Shown here: piece after piece, positions 9,229-17,280 of the stretch
Layout of the letters: each line of letters opens with the position of its first letter
Numbering within the stretch: position 1 is the stretch's first letter
From: an uncultured Porphyromonadaceae bacterium
GTDB lineage: Bacteria > Bacteroidota > Bacteroidia > Bacteroidales > Muribaculaceae
Assembly: GCA_902470475.1 (NCBI GenBank)
Contig: CABRGT010000003.1
Location: 21,281 to 85,280, forward strand
Length of the DNA: 64,000 bases
Direction: 5' to 3'
Notes under the pieces: generated by a model
Database searches by the model: none
Told to the model about the DNA's origin: nothing
Seen by the model: the letters and a program-made list of their open reading frames with translations, nothing else
Position numbers and translations under genes: made by a program

Positions 9229-9928
9229 TGTCGACCACGGCCGGTCGCCGGGATGAAGTCTCGAGCTCGAGCCACCCAGAGATATGTGTGGCGCGCCGGG
9301 TGGAGTCAGTGAAGAATGTGATCTCCTGCCGGCCGGGTACGGTAACCTGTATATTCGATTGTACGCTTTCTATGGCACCGTCGTCATATTCAGCTGTTAT
9401 CATCCAGATGGCGGATGCCGGAGGCACCGGAAAGCGGGCATGCCATGTGTATACATCTCCATCGTTCCAGTTACGGTCCGGTTCGATGGCAAAGGTCAGA
9501 TATTTCGACGGGGACCGGTCGTTGAATATGTATGCGCGCGGACTGTCCCACACATCGACAGAGTCACCGGCTACTGACATGGCTGCCTGGGTTGCCGCAC
9601 TGCCGGCATTCTGCAACCGTTGTTCGAGGATCTCTATCGACCTGTCCGTCACTTCCTGGTAGCGGCCGATATTGTGACCGTACCACACGAGTGACGAATC
9701 GAACTGCGCCTGGGTGACGCCGTGGCGGACGAACACAGCCTGCTTTAGCGCTTCTTTCGATACCGGCGTACGGTAATCATATGCGTTGACGCTTACAACT
9801 GCGTCGGCCACGCGGATGTCGGCCATGAGCCTGGCCATATCTTCAGGCTGGATCACTTCGTCAGGAACACGGTTGCAACCCATGCTCACAGCGGCAAGAA
9901 CAATAAGCGGAAGCGGCAGTCTGCGCAT
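9116..9928 (-). CDS. DUF4296-domain lipoprotein
   Basis: A 270-residue lipoprotein: the start at 9928 gives a signal peptide ending in the lipobox VSMGC (Cys ~18). It is followed by the DUF4296 core, whose features are RVPDEVIQPEDMARLMADIRV, a hydrophilic linker and HGVTQAQFDSSLVWYGHNIGRY. The second half is a beta-rich domain ending in ISGWLELE and VVDSVGLVR, the usual end of longer family members. The last ~30 residues are arginine-rich and do not look like the family, so the original stop may have been lost; another frame across this tail looks more protein-like (see 8902-9228). The start lies one base after the lspA stop codon, so the gene is coupled to the peptidase that would mature it. 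Function unknown. Confidence 0.75.
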   Translation of the reverse strand: MRRLPLPLIVLAAVSMGCNRVPDEVIQPEDMARLMADIRVADAVVSVNAYDYRTPVSKEALKQAVFVRHGVTQAQFDSSLVWYGHNIGRYQEVTDRSIEILEQRLQNAGSAATQAAMSVAGDSVDVWDSPRAYIFNDRSPSKYLTFAIEPDRNWNDGDVYTWHARFPVPPASAIWMITAEYDDGAIESVQSNIQVTVPGRQEITFFTDSTRRATHISGWLELETSSRRPAVVDSVGLVRRRRYEPLNGRRSQRRIIPRRSDADTTNRSIQ

Positions 9929-9929
9929 G

Positions 9930-10625
9930 TCAGTCGTTATCTTTCCGGTCTGCCGCTCCGGATGCACCGGGCTTCTCTCCTGAGTCGGGTTGATCCTGCT
10001 GATCCTGCTGTCCGAAGGGCAGATATTTGGTGTAAAAAATAATAAGCATCAGTATGCCTACCGTGATGGCGGAGTCGGCCAGATTGAATACCGGGTCGAA
10101 GAATGACCAGTGGGCGCCACCGAGCAGTGGCATCCATTCGGGCCATGTGAATTCGAAAAGCGGGAAGTACAGCATGTCGACCACAAGGCCATGGAACAGG
10201 GGGGCATAGCCGTCGCCCCACGGCACAAAGTGAGCTACTCCCATAGGAGCGGGATTGGTGAAGATCTCGCCGTAGAATACACAGTCGATAATATTGCCGA
10301 ACGCACCGGCGGCTATCAGCACAAGTGTTATGAGATATCCGAGACAGAGTTTAGGTTTTCTCACAAGCTTGCAGATATACCAGCAGAGCAATGCCACGAC
10401 AATTATCCGGAATAGAGTCAGAAACAGTTTGCTCCCGAATTCCATTCCGAAAGCCATGCCGTTGTTCTGAACAAACCTTAGTTCGAAAAACGGCAGTATG
10501 TCAATACTCTCGCCGATATAGAAGTTGGTCTTTATCCATATCTTCAGTATCTGGTCAAGAATGATTACAGCCAGAGCTATGCATATGGCGATGAGTCCGT
10601 AATGCCGGTTTTTGGTTTCAGTCAT
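9930..10625 (-). CDS. lspA: Lipoprotein signal peptidase II
   Basis: A 231-residue inner-membrane aspartyl protease that cleaves prolipoprotein signal peptides after lipid attachment. The catalytic aspartates sit in the conserved GAFGNIIDCV and FNLADSAITVGI motifs, and four hydrophobic segments are visible. It is longer than the ~165-residue E. coli enzyme because of an insert between the two catalytic motifs (about FTNPAPMGVAHFVPWGDG) and a polar Gln/Asp-rich tail, both seen in Bacteroidetes members as far as I know. The start at 10625 (MTETKNRHYG) directly precedes the first membrane helix; the longer open frame upstream is arginine-rich and not credible. It follows dksA by 62 bases that contain a hairpin. 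Confidence 0.92.
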   Translation of the reverse strand: MTETKNRHYGLIAICIALAVIILDQILKIWIKTNFYIGESIDILPFFELRFVQNNGMAFGMEFGSKLFLTLFRIIVVALLCWYICKLVRKPKLCLGYLITLVLIAAGAFGNIIDCVFYGEIFTNPAPMGVAHFVPWGDGYAPLFHGLVVDMLYFPLFEFTWPEWMPLLGGAHWSFFDPVFNLADSAITVGILMLIIFYTKYLPFGQQDQQDQPDSGEKPGASGAADRKDND

Positions 10626-10637
10626 ATTTTTAGTCGT

Positions 10638-10670
10638 ATTCCGGCTCCGCTTTCGTTTCGGAGCCGGAAT
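10638..10670 (-). other. Strong hairpin between dksA and lspA
   Basis: A perfect 12-bp inverted repeat (10638-10649 with 10659-10670), nine-base loop, ends 13 bases before the lspA start. No U-run follows on either strand, so it is not a standard terminator. It may limit read-through or translation, or protect the mRNA end. Confidence 0.5.
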
Positions 10671-10687
10671 ATTGAACGGGGATGATC

Positions 10688-11074
10688 TTACTTGTTTTTT
10701 TGCTGCTGTTCCTTGCCTTCGACACTCAGTGTGGCGTGGGGCACGATGCGTAGCCGTTCTTTCGGAATTAGCTTTCCGGTAATGCGGCACACGCCGTAGG
10801 TCTTGTTTTCTATCCTAACCAGCGCGGCACGCAAATGGTTGATGAACACACGCTGGCGTTCGCAAAGGCGTGCAGCTTCCTCGCGTCCGAGCGTCGAGGC
10901 TCCTTCTTCAAGAACCTTGAAGGTTGGCGATGTGTCGGCGGTGTCGTTGCCGCCCGAATTATCGAGTATCTGACGAAGATGCTCGTATTCGTGCATAGCC
11001 TTGTCGAGTTTGTCGTTGATTATGCCGCGAAACTCTTCAAGTTCTTCGTCTGAATAACGCAATTTTTCAGCCAT
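10688..11074 (-). CDS. DksA/TraR-family RNA polymerase-binding protein with degenerate zinc finger
   Basis: A 128-residue cytoplasmic protein: an N-terminal coiled coil (about residues 8-45 and 70-95), then a C-terminal DksA-type finger region with YGVCRITGKLIPKERLRIVPHATL. Classical DksA has four zinc-binding cysteines (C-x2-C ... C-x2-C); here only the first is left and the others are replaced by Thr, Pro/His and Thr. The finger must therefore fold without zinc in the classical way, which is usual for Bacteroidetes homologues. Family members bind the RNA polymerase secondary channel and act with ppGpp. The gene begins six bases after the ileS stop codon and is followed by lspA. Confidence 0.88.
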   Translation of the reverse strand: MAEKLRYSDEELEEFRGIINDKLDKAMHEYEHLRQILDNSGGNDTADTSPTFKVLEEGASTLGREEAARLCERQRVFINHLRAALVRIENKTYGVCRITGKLIPKERLRIVPHATLSVEGKEQQQKNK

Positions 11075-11080
11075 TGTTAA

Positions 11081-14000
11081 TTAGTTTTGAGAGATTATGA
11101 CTTTGATTATCTGGCCGTCGATATCGAGATCTTCCGCCGAGGCGTCAGCAGCTGCGGAGTCGGCCACGGCTATGGCATCGGCGAGAACCTGCGACGAAAT
11201 GTAGTCAGAATAGTCCGTCAGAACATCGGACAGACCGTCAGCCGGCGCGAATACAAGCGAGATACGATCGGTAATGTCATAGTTGCGGTCCTTGCGGATG
11301 TTCTGTATGCGGTTAACTATTTCGCGGGCAATGCCCTCGCGGCGAAGTTCTTCTGTAACGGTGATATCGAGCGCTACGGTGAGGCTGCCGTCATTGGCTA
11401 CAAGCCATCCGGGGATATCCTCCGAAATTATCTCGACATCCGCGGCCTCGATGCGGACGGCCGATCCGTCGAGGTCGAGGTCAATGTATCCGGTGCTTTC
11501 CAGGCCGGCGATCTGTTGCTGCGAGAGATTGCTCAGAGCCTGCGCGGCTGCTTTCATCTGCTTGCCGAGTTTCTTGCCCAGTACCTTGAAGTCGGGTTTC
11601 ACACGCTTTACGAGGACGCCGTCGCCGTTGTGGACAAGTTTGAGATTCTTGACGTTGATTTCGGTCAGCACAAGAGGCGCGATCGACTCGATAACAGCCT
11701 TCATGGCGTCGTCGGTCACAGGCACCATGATAGTCGAAAGCGGCTGGCGCACCTTGATGTTGACCTTGCGGCGCAGCGACAGTACCATAGAGGTGAGTTT
11801 CTGGGCGATCTCCATGCGCTGTTCGAGTGCGGTGTCGATCAGACTGCTGTCTGCCTTGGGGAAGAAATCGAGGTGAACCGACTGTGCGGCATCGGGCTTC
11901 CCGTCGGTATATGTCAGGTCGCGGTAAAGACGGTCGGCATAGAATGGGGCCGCAGGCGCTATCAGCTTCGAAAGCGTCAGCAGACAGGTGTAGAGAGTCT
12001 GATATGCGGCAAGCTTGTCGTCGGTCATGCCGCCGCCCCAGAAACGCTTGCGGTTGAGGCGTACATACCAGTTCGACAGATTGTAGAGTACGAAGTCGTT
12101 GATGGCGCGGGCTGCTTTTGTGGGTTCGTAGTCGTCGAAAGCCTCGTCGACGGTGATGATAAGCGAGTTGAGCAGAGATATGATCCAGCGGTCGATTTCC
12201 GGACGCTTCTCTACAGGAATTTCAGGCTCTTTGCCGGTGAAACCGTCGACATTCGCATAGAGGGCGAAGAACGAATATGTGTTGTAGAGTGTAGAGAACA
12301 GTTTGCGGCCAACCTCTGTCACACCGGCGGGATCATACTTGAGATCGTCCCACGGCGATGAATTGGCTATCATGTACCAGCGCAGCGGGTCGGAACCGTA
12401 CTGTCCGATGGCCTCGAACGGATTGACGGCGTTGCCGAGGCGCTTCGACATCTTGTTCCCGTTCTTGTCAAGCACGAGGCCGTTGGAAACGACTGCCTTG
12501 TAGGCTACACTGTCGAATATCATGCCGGCAATCGCATGCAGGGTGAAGAACCATCCGCGGGTCTGGTCGACACCTTCGGCGATGAAATCGGCCGGATATA
12601 CCTCGCGGTTCTCGAACGCATCCCTGTTCTCGAACGGATAGTGGATCTGGGCGTATGGCATCGAACCGCTGTCGAACCACACGTCGATAAGATCGAGTTC
12701 ACGCTTCATCGGCTTGCCCGATGCCGACACCAGTATGATGTCGTCGACATACGGACGGTGAAGATCTATCTTCTCGTAATTCTCTTTCGAGTAGTCGCCC
12801 GGTACGAAGCCTTTGTCACGCAGGGGATTTGTCGCCATCACACCTGCGGCAACCGACTTTTCAATCTCGTTGTAGAGCGTTTCAACGGAATCGATGATCA
12901 TTTCTTCGGAGGCATCCTCCGTGCGCCATATCGGAAGCGGTGTGCCCCAGTAGCGCGAACGCGAGAGGTTCCAGTCCTGAAGATTCTCAAGCCACTTGCC
13001 GAAGCGGCCGCTGCCGGTCGATGCGGGCTTCCATTTGATCGTCTCGTTAAGCTCCATCAGCCGCTCTCGTGCCGCCGTCGTGCGGATGAACCATGAATCG
13101 AGCGGATAGTACACGACAGGCTTGTCCGTGCGCCAGCAATGCGGATAACTGTGCACGTGCTTTTCGGAGGCAAAGAGTTTGCCCTGTTCCTTGAGCATAA
13201 GGCAGATCTCTACGTCGAGCGTCATGTCTGTCTCCGACTTGTCCGGATCATAGGCATTCTTGACAAACTTGCCTTGCCAGGGGGTATATGCCTCAACATC
13301 GACATGCTTCTTCACAAACTCGGGGTCGAGTTCATCGATCATATAGAAGCGGCCGCGCAGGTCGACCATGGGGCATACTTTGCCCGCACGGTTGATCAGC
13401 TCCAGCGGCGGGATATTGTTCTGGTTTGATACGCGAAGGTCATCGGCACCGAACGTACCGGCAATGTGGACGATACCGGTACCGTCTTCGGTCGATACAT
13501 AATCGCCGGGAATAACGCGGAAAGCATCACCGTCGGGTGTCATCCATGGAATGAGCTGGCGGTAACGCATACCGGTCAGATCCGCACCCTTGTATCTGGC
13601 GACAACCTCCCAGGGAACGAGTTTGTCGCCGGGTTTATATTCGGCGAGCGCTATATCCTTGGATTTCGGGTTCAATACCGAGTCGAGCAGTTCTTCTGCG
13701 ACTATAACAGTGACTGGTTCGCCGCTGTATTTATTGTAGGTGCGCACTGCGCAGTATACAAACGACGGGCCGACGCAAAGTGCGGTGTTGCTGGGCAATG
13801 TCCAGGGAGTGGTGGTCCAGGCCAGGAAGTAAGGCTTGCCCCACCCTGTCATTTCAGGCTTCGGATCGGTGATCTCGAACTGGGCTATACATGTCGTGTC
13901 CTTAACGTCGCGGTAGCATCCGGGCTGGTTTAGTTCGTGCGAGCTCAGACCTGTGCCGGCCGCGGGAGAGTATGGCTGGATGGTATAGCCTTTGTAGAGG

Positions 14001-14515
14001 AATCCCTTCTTATAGAGCTGAGCCAGAAGCCACCACACAGACTCGATATAACGGTTGTCGTATGTGATGTAGGGCGACTGCATGTCGACCCAATAGCCCA
14101 TTGATTTGGTCAGAGTCTCCCATTCGCGGGTGTACTTCATTACCTCGCGGCGGCAGGCGCTGTTGTAGTCGTCGACAGATATTTTTTTGCCGATATCCTC
14201 TTTAGTGATGCCGAGAGACTTCTCTACACCCAGTTCCACAGGCAGGCCATGAGTATCCCATCCGGCCTTGCGTTTTACATGGAAGCCCTTCATGGTCTTG
14301 TAGCGGCAGAAAATGTCCTTGATGGTACGGGCCATGACGTGATGGATGCCGGGCATACCGTTGGCCGACGGCGGCCCCTCAAAGAAGACAAACGACGGAC
14401 AGCCTTCGCGCGTCGAGACACTCTTTTCGAAGAGGCCCTCATCGGTCCAGGTCTTCAGCATGTCATTATTGATTTCCGGCAATGACAGGCCGTTGTATTC
14501 TGTGAATTTCTTCAT
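11081..14515 (-). CDS. ileS: Isoleucyl-tRNA synthetase, IleRS2-like, with a GIHH signature motif
   Basis: A 1144-residue class Ia synthetase that charges tRNA-Ile and edits Val-tRNA. The start at 14515 (MKKFTEYNGLSLPEIN) was chosen because the upstream open frame looks non-coding. Features are the N-terminal ANGMPGIHHVMARTIKD segment in the position of the class I HIGH motif (G56-I57-H58-H59), GWDTHGLPVE, the CP1 editing domain, DVWFDSGSMP, the KMSKR loop (KNGNKMSKRLGN), and the long anticodon-binding and C-terminal domains. Length and domain style suit the eukaryote-like IleRS2 class rather than IleRS1. The motif reads G-x-H-H instead of H-x-G-H, an alteration linked to very high mupirocin resistance in some IleRS2 enzymes. 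The gene heads a cluster with dksA, lspA and a lipoprotein. Confidence 0.96.
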   Translation of the reverse strand: MKKFTEYNGLSLPEINNDMLKTWTDEGLFEKSVSTREGCPSFVFFEGPPSANGMPGIHHVMARTIKDIFCRYKTMKGFHVKRKAGWDTHGLPVELGVEKSLGITKEDIGKKISVDDYNSACRREVMKYTREWETLTKSMGYWVDMQSPYITYDNRYIESVWWLLAQLYKKGFLYKGYTIQPYSPAAGTGLSSHELNQPGCYRDVKDTTCIAQFEITDPKPEMTGWGKPYFLAWTTTPWTLPSNTALCVGPSFVYCAVRTYNKYSGEPVTVIVAEELLDSVLNPKSKDIALAEYKPGDKLVPWEVVARYKGADLTGMRYRQLIPWMTPDGDAFRVIPGDYVSTEDGTGIVHIAGTFGADDLRVSNQNNIPPLELINRAGKVCPMVDLRGRFYMIDELDPEFVKKHVDVEAYTPWQGKFVKNAYDPDKSETDMTLDVEICLMLKEQGKLFASEKHVHSYPHCWRTDKPVVYYPLDSWFIRTTAARERLMELNETIKWKPASTGSGRFGKWLENLQDWNLSRSRYWGTPLPIWRTEDASEEMIIDSVETLYNEIEKSVAAGVMATNPLRDKGFVPGDYSKENYEKIDLHRPYVDDIILVSASGKPMKRELDLIDVWFDSGSMPYAQIHYPFENRDAFENREVYPADFIAEGVDQTRGWFFTLHAIAGMIFDSVAYKAVVSNGLVLDKNGNKMSKRLGNAVNPFEAIGQYGSDPLRWYMIANSSPWDDLKYDPAGVTEVGRKLFSTLYNTYSFFALYANVDGFTGKEPEIPVEKRPEIDRWIISLLNSLIITVDEAFDDYEPTKAARAINDFVLYNLSNWYVRLNRKRFWGGGMTDDKLAAYQTLYTCLLTLSKLIAPAAPFYADRLYRDLTYTDGKPDAAQSVHLDFFPKADSSLIDTALEQRMEIAQKLTSMVLSLRRKVNIKVRQPLSTIMVPVTDDAMKAVIESIAPLVLTEINVKNLKLVHNGDGVLVKRVKPDFKVLGKKLGKQMKAAAQALSNLSQQQIAGLESTGYIDLDLDGSAVRIEAADVEIISEDIPGWLVANDGSLTVALDITVTEELRREGIAREIVNRIQNIRKDRNYDITDRISLVFAPADGLSDVLTDYSDYISSQVLADAIAVADSAAADASAEDLDIDGQIIKVIISQN

Positions 14516-14616
14516 ACAATGAAGTAATTGGTTATTGCTTGAAATATATCTTAGTATATGGTATTCAAACCTTTTGCTGATGTCGGACCGTCGGCACTGC
14601 ACTGTCGGTCAAACAT

Positions 14617-14656
14617 CAAGGGAGTGTGTCAGCCCACAAGCTGTCACACTCCCTTG
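14617..14656 (-). terminator. Terminator-like hairpin downstream of rpsP
   Basis: A 12-bp perfect stem (14617-14628 with 14645-14656) that can extend further with one mismatch. The tail on the minus strand is only weakly T-rich (ATGTTTGACC). It lies 36 bases after the rpsP stop codon. Confidence 0.65.
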
Positions 14657-14691
14657 TAAGATGTAGTGCGCTGAGAAAAAGCGTCGGTTGA

Positions 14692-15237
14692 TTATTCGGC
14701 TGCAGCGGGAGCCTCTTCAGCAGCGGGAGCCTCAGCGGCTGCGGCGGCTGCTTCTGCTTCTGCCTTGGCTGCGGCGAGCTCTGCCTTCTTCTTAGCGACT
14801 GCCTCGGCCTTAGCCTTGTTCTTGGCTTCCTCAGCCTCGAAACGCTCTTTTGCCGCAAGTTGCTTGCGGTCGGCCATGTCGGCTTTCAGTGAGTCGATCT
14901 TTGCTTGCTTCTTCTGCTTCCAGGCGTTGAAACGACGTTCGGCCTCAGCTTCGTCGAAAGCGCCTTTCTTTACGCCGCCCTGAAGGTGCTTCATCAGCAG
15001 TACTCCTTCGTTGGACAGGATTGTGCGTACTGTGTCGGTAGGTTCTGCACCGACGTTAACCCAATACAAGGCCCGCTCGAAGTTAAGAGTAATTGTAGCA
15101 GGATTAGTGTTCGGATTATAGGAACCTATCCTTTCAATGAATCTACCATCTCGTGGTGCCCTGCTATCGGCGATAACAATAGGATAAAACGCGTAGTTCT
15201 TGCGACCGTGGCGTTGTAATCTGATTTTTGTTGCCAT
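14692..15237 (-). CDS. rpsP: 30S ribosomal protein S16 with long Ala/Lys/Glu-rich C-terminal extension
   Basis: Residues 1-85 are a normal S16 (start ATKIRLQRHGRKNYAFYPIV, then the DSRAPRDGRFIERIGSYNP core), part of the small-subunit body near the 16S 5' domain. Residues ~90-181 are a charged, helix-forming extension made of EAEAERRFNAWKQKKQAK-type repeats and then a low-complexity Ala/Glu tail. S16 is usually 80-90 residues; a long tail of this kind is, as far as I know, common in Bacteroidetes and is of unknown function. The tail is probably a single long helix or disordered. The gene has its own promoter and hairpin and is probably monocistronic. Confidence 0.95.
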   Translation of the reverse strand: MATKIRLQRHGRKNYAFYPIVIADSRAPRDGRFIERIGSYNPNTNPATITLNFERALYWVNVGAEPTDTVRTILSNEGVLLMKHLQGGVKKGAFDEAEAERRFNAWKQKKQAKIDSLKADMADRKQLAAKERFEAEEAKNKAKAEAVAKKKAELAAAKAEAEAAAAAAEAPAAEEAPAAAE

Positions 15238-15285
15238 TAATTGTTGTTAATTAATATTTTATTGGTCTTGCATTGTTTTGCGGTG

Positions 15286-15293
15286 CAAAGTTA
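15286..15293 (-). promoter_or_regulatory. -7 promoter box for rpsP
   Basis: TAACTTTG on the minus strand, 48 bases before the rpsP start codon, matches TAnnTTTG. The AT-rich leader that follows is typical of Bacteroidetes ribosomal genes. Confidence 0.65.
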
Positions 15294-15338
15294 ACACTTT
15301 TTTTTCTTTAATCCAAATATTTTCTTGGCATGCATGAT

Positions 15339-15371
15339 AAAAATCCCCGCAATGGCCGGGCCATGCGGGGA
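15339..15371 (-). terminator. Intrinsic terminator of the ferredoxin gene
   Basis: A GC-rich stem with one bulge (15344-15357 against 15359-15371) is followed on the minus strand by TTTTTATC. It begins 27 bases after the ferredoxin stop codon. Confidence 0.8.
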
Positions 15372-15397
15372 ATACCGGGTATTAAACCGTAATTTCC

Positions 15398-15568
15398 TTA
15401 TTGGGGAGGCAGGATGGCGTCGTTAGGACATACTGCTGCGCACGAACCGCATTCGATGCAGGTATCCGGATCGATGTGGTAGATGTCGCCCTCGGAGATT
15501 GCTTCTACAGGGCATTCGGGCAGGCAGGTGCCGCATGCCACGCATGAATCTGTGATTACGTAAGCCAT
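15398..15568 (-). CDS. Ferredoxin with two [4Fe-4S] clusters
   Basis: A 56-residue protein beginning MAYVITDSCVACGTC. It contains two complete cluster motifs: CVACGTCLPEC followed by P (residues 9-20) and CIECGSCAAVC followed by P (residues 37-48), each C-x2-C-x2-C-x3-C-P, with the crossover cysteines supplied by the other motif. This is the classic 2[4Fe-4S] clostridial-type ferredoxin, a low-potential one-electron carrier in the cytoplasm of anaerobes, for example for pyruvate:ferredoxin oxidoreductase. The gene is complete, has a -7 box 52 bases upstream and a strong terminator, and is therefore monocistronic. Confidence 0.93.
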   Translation of the reverse strand: MAYVITDSCVACGTCLPECPVEAISEGDIYHIDPDTCIECGSCAAVCPNDAILPPQ

Positions 15569-15619
15569 TGTTGTTTAAAATTTTAGGTAATTAATACGTA
15601 TTAAATGAGTTTTACGGTG

Positions 15620-15627
15620 CAAATTTA
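15620..15627 (-). promoter_or_regulatory. -7 promoter box for the ferredoxin gene
   Basis: TAAATTTG on the minus strand matches TAnnTTTG and lies 52 bases before the ferredoxin start codon. Confidence 0.6.
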
Positions 15628-15666
15628 CTCAATTTTTTTAATTGCAACGCGTCTTTAGAGACTTTT

Positions 15667-16608
15667 TCACGGGTTCTCGATCAAAAATTTTTCTGCGTCG
15701 AGTGCGGCGCGGCATCCCGATCCGGCTGCAACGACGGCCTGTCGGTATATCGGATCGGCCACATCGCCGGCTGCGAACACGCCAGGAACGCTGGTGGCTG
15801 TTGTCGGGGCTTTGACCTTTATGAAGCCGGATTCGTCAAGATCGAGCTGGCCGGCGAAAAGATCGGTGCTGGGCTTATGTCCGATCGCGAGAAAGAATCC
15901 GTCGATATCAATTTCGTATGTATCCTCTTTGTCGGTCCCTATGTGCTCTACGACACGGGCTTTCTGAAGGGTATCGCTACCTTGTAGAGCTACCGTATTG
16001 GTGTTGAACAAGATGTGGATCTTCGGGTTGGAGAGTACACGCTCTTGCATGACTTTGGATGCGCGCAGGCGGTCCTTGCGCACGATCAGATAGACCTTCG
16101 AGGCCAGCGAAGCGAGGTATAGGGCCTCCTCGCAGGCAGTATCGCCTCCGCCTACTACGGCAACGGTACGGTTGCGGTAGAAGAAGCCGTCGCAAGTGGC
16201 GCATGCCGACACGCCCATGCCGCGGAAACGTTCCTCGTCTGCAAGTCCGAGATAGCGGGCGGTAGCACCGGTCGAGATAATTATGGTGTCGGCAGAGAAT
16301 GTGTCTCCTGAGTCGAGTTTGCCTTTAAACGGGCGCTGGGATAGCTCGACTTCGGTTACGAGGCCGCTGCGTATGTCGGCGTCGAAGCGTTGGGCCTGCG
16401 CGCGCAGATCCTCCATCAGCTTCGGGCCCGTCACGCCGTCGGGATAGCCCGGGAAATTCTCCACATCTGTGGTCGTGAGCAACTGGCCGCCGGGAGCCGG
16501 TCCTTCGATCACCACCGGCCGAAGTCCGGCCCGCGATGCATATATGGCCGCCGTATAGCCGGCGGGGCCGGAGCCTATGATGATGCATTTTGTCTTTATT
16601 TCTGCCAT
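15667..16608 (-). CDS. trxB: Thioredoxin-disulfide reductase
   Basis: A 313-residue FAD- and NADPH-dependent enzyme that keeps thioredoxin reduced. It has the N-terminal FAD-binding GSGPAGYTAAIYASRAG (residues ~12-28), the redox-active CATC disulfide at residues 136-139 inside the NADPH domain, the second dinucleotide motif VGGGDTACEEA, and the C-terminal FAD motif VFAAGDVAD. All catalytic residues are present and the length is standard. It starts 25 bases after the lolA stop codon and is the last gene of the dedA-rpe-ftsK-lolA-trxB run. No clear terminator follows. Confidence 0.96.
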   Translation of the reverse strand: MAEIKTKCIIIGSGPAGYTAAIYASRAGLRPVVIEGPAPGGQLLTTTDVENFPGYPDGVTGPKLMEDLRAQAQRFDADIRSGLVTEVELSQRPFKGKLDSGDTFSADTIIISTGATARYLGLADEERFRGMGVSACATCDGFFYRNRTVAVVGGGDTACEEALYLASLASKVYLIVRKDRLRASKVMQERVLSNPKIHILFNTNTVALQGSDTLQKARVVEHIGTDKEDTYEIDIDGFFLAIGHKPSTDLFAGQLDLDESGFIKVKAPTTATSVPGVFAAGDVADPIYRQAVVAAGSGCRAALDAEKFLIENP

Positions 16609-16633
16609 AGTGCTATGTTTTTCTGTTAGTCGT

Positions 16634-17266
16634 TTATCTTAAATCGATGATTTCCGATGCCGGATATTTTACATTGTCGTAGGTAAATGTCTTTGCTGCG
16701 GGTCTTTTGCCTTGGGTTACGGATGTCACGACCGCGGCCATGGTATGGCCGTTGCCCAATGTGACTATGACTTTTGACGGCATGTATGTCTTCGGATCTA
16801 TTGTCACTACTGCCTTGCGTATTGCGGCAGTACGGTTTCGGGAAGTCATCTCAATTTCGATTCCGTTCCCGGCAAGCCGTTTCACATCGTAAGTCTTGCT
16901 GTAGAAGTTCAGTATTGAGAACGGATTGCATTCCATCAGTTCTTCTGCTGTCGGGTCAGTTATATTCAGCTCGCGGTTGCTCTTGACATAGGTCCACTGT
17001 GTCACGCCGTTGTACCACACGGCGATCTCAGGACTCTCCATCATGAATTTTTCATGCGATATCTTCATGGTGTAGTCACTGCGCTGCCCCTCGGCACTCA
17101 GTGTGAATTTCACGTCAAGCGACTCGGCGCTGTTGACTTTTCCGGCGCATCTGGCAATGATCTGCTGCGCTGTTTCCGCTGCAATCACGTCCGTAGGACA
17201 TGCGAGGAAAAACAGAAGCAGTATGTTGACTAATGTTATCCGTCTCATAACACACATAACGTTCAT
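16634..17266 (-). CDS. lolA: LolA-like outer-membrane lipoprotein carrier
   Basis: A 210-residue periplasmic protein with a signal peptide (residues ~1-29; an alternative start is Met7 at 17248) and a LolA-type half-barrel. The family pattern is visible: AQQIIARCAGKVNSAESLDVKF at the start, GVTQWTYVKSNRELNI in the middle, and the C-terminal KTFTYDNVKYPASEIIDLR that forms the lid and end strand. LolA carries outer-membrane lipoproteins from the LolCDE transporter across the periplasm; Bacteroidetes members lack a LolB partner. It lies between ftsK (14 bases) and trxB (25 bases) in the same direction, the usual place for this gene in Bacteroidales. Confidence 0.85.
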   Translation of the reverse strand: MNVMCVMRRITLVNILLLFFLACPTDVIAAETAQQIIARCAGKVNSAESLDVKFTLSAEGQRSDYTMKISHEKFMMESPEIAVWYNGVTQWTYVKSNRELNITDPTAEELMECNPFSILNFYSKTYDVKRLAGNGIEIEMTSRNRTAAIRKAVVTIDPKTYMPSKVIVTLGNGHTMAAVVTSVTQGKRPAAKTFTYDNVKYPASEIIDLR

Positions 17267-17280
17267 TTCGAGGCAAAGGT

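Noticed and set aside
11087..12361. A 424-codon open frame on the plus strand inside ileS
   Set aside because: It is antisense to a fully conserved gene, has no signal or domain pattern, and its composition is that of reversed GC-rich codons.
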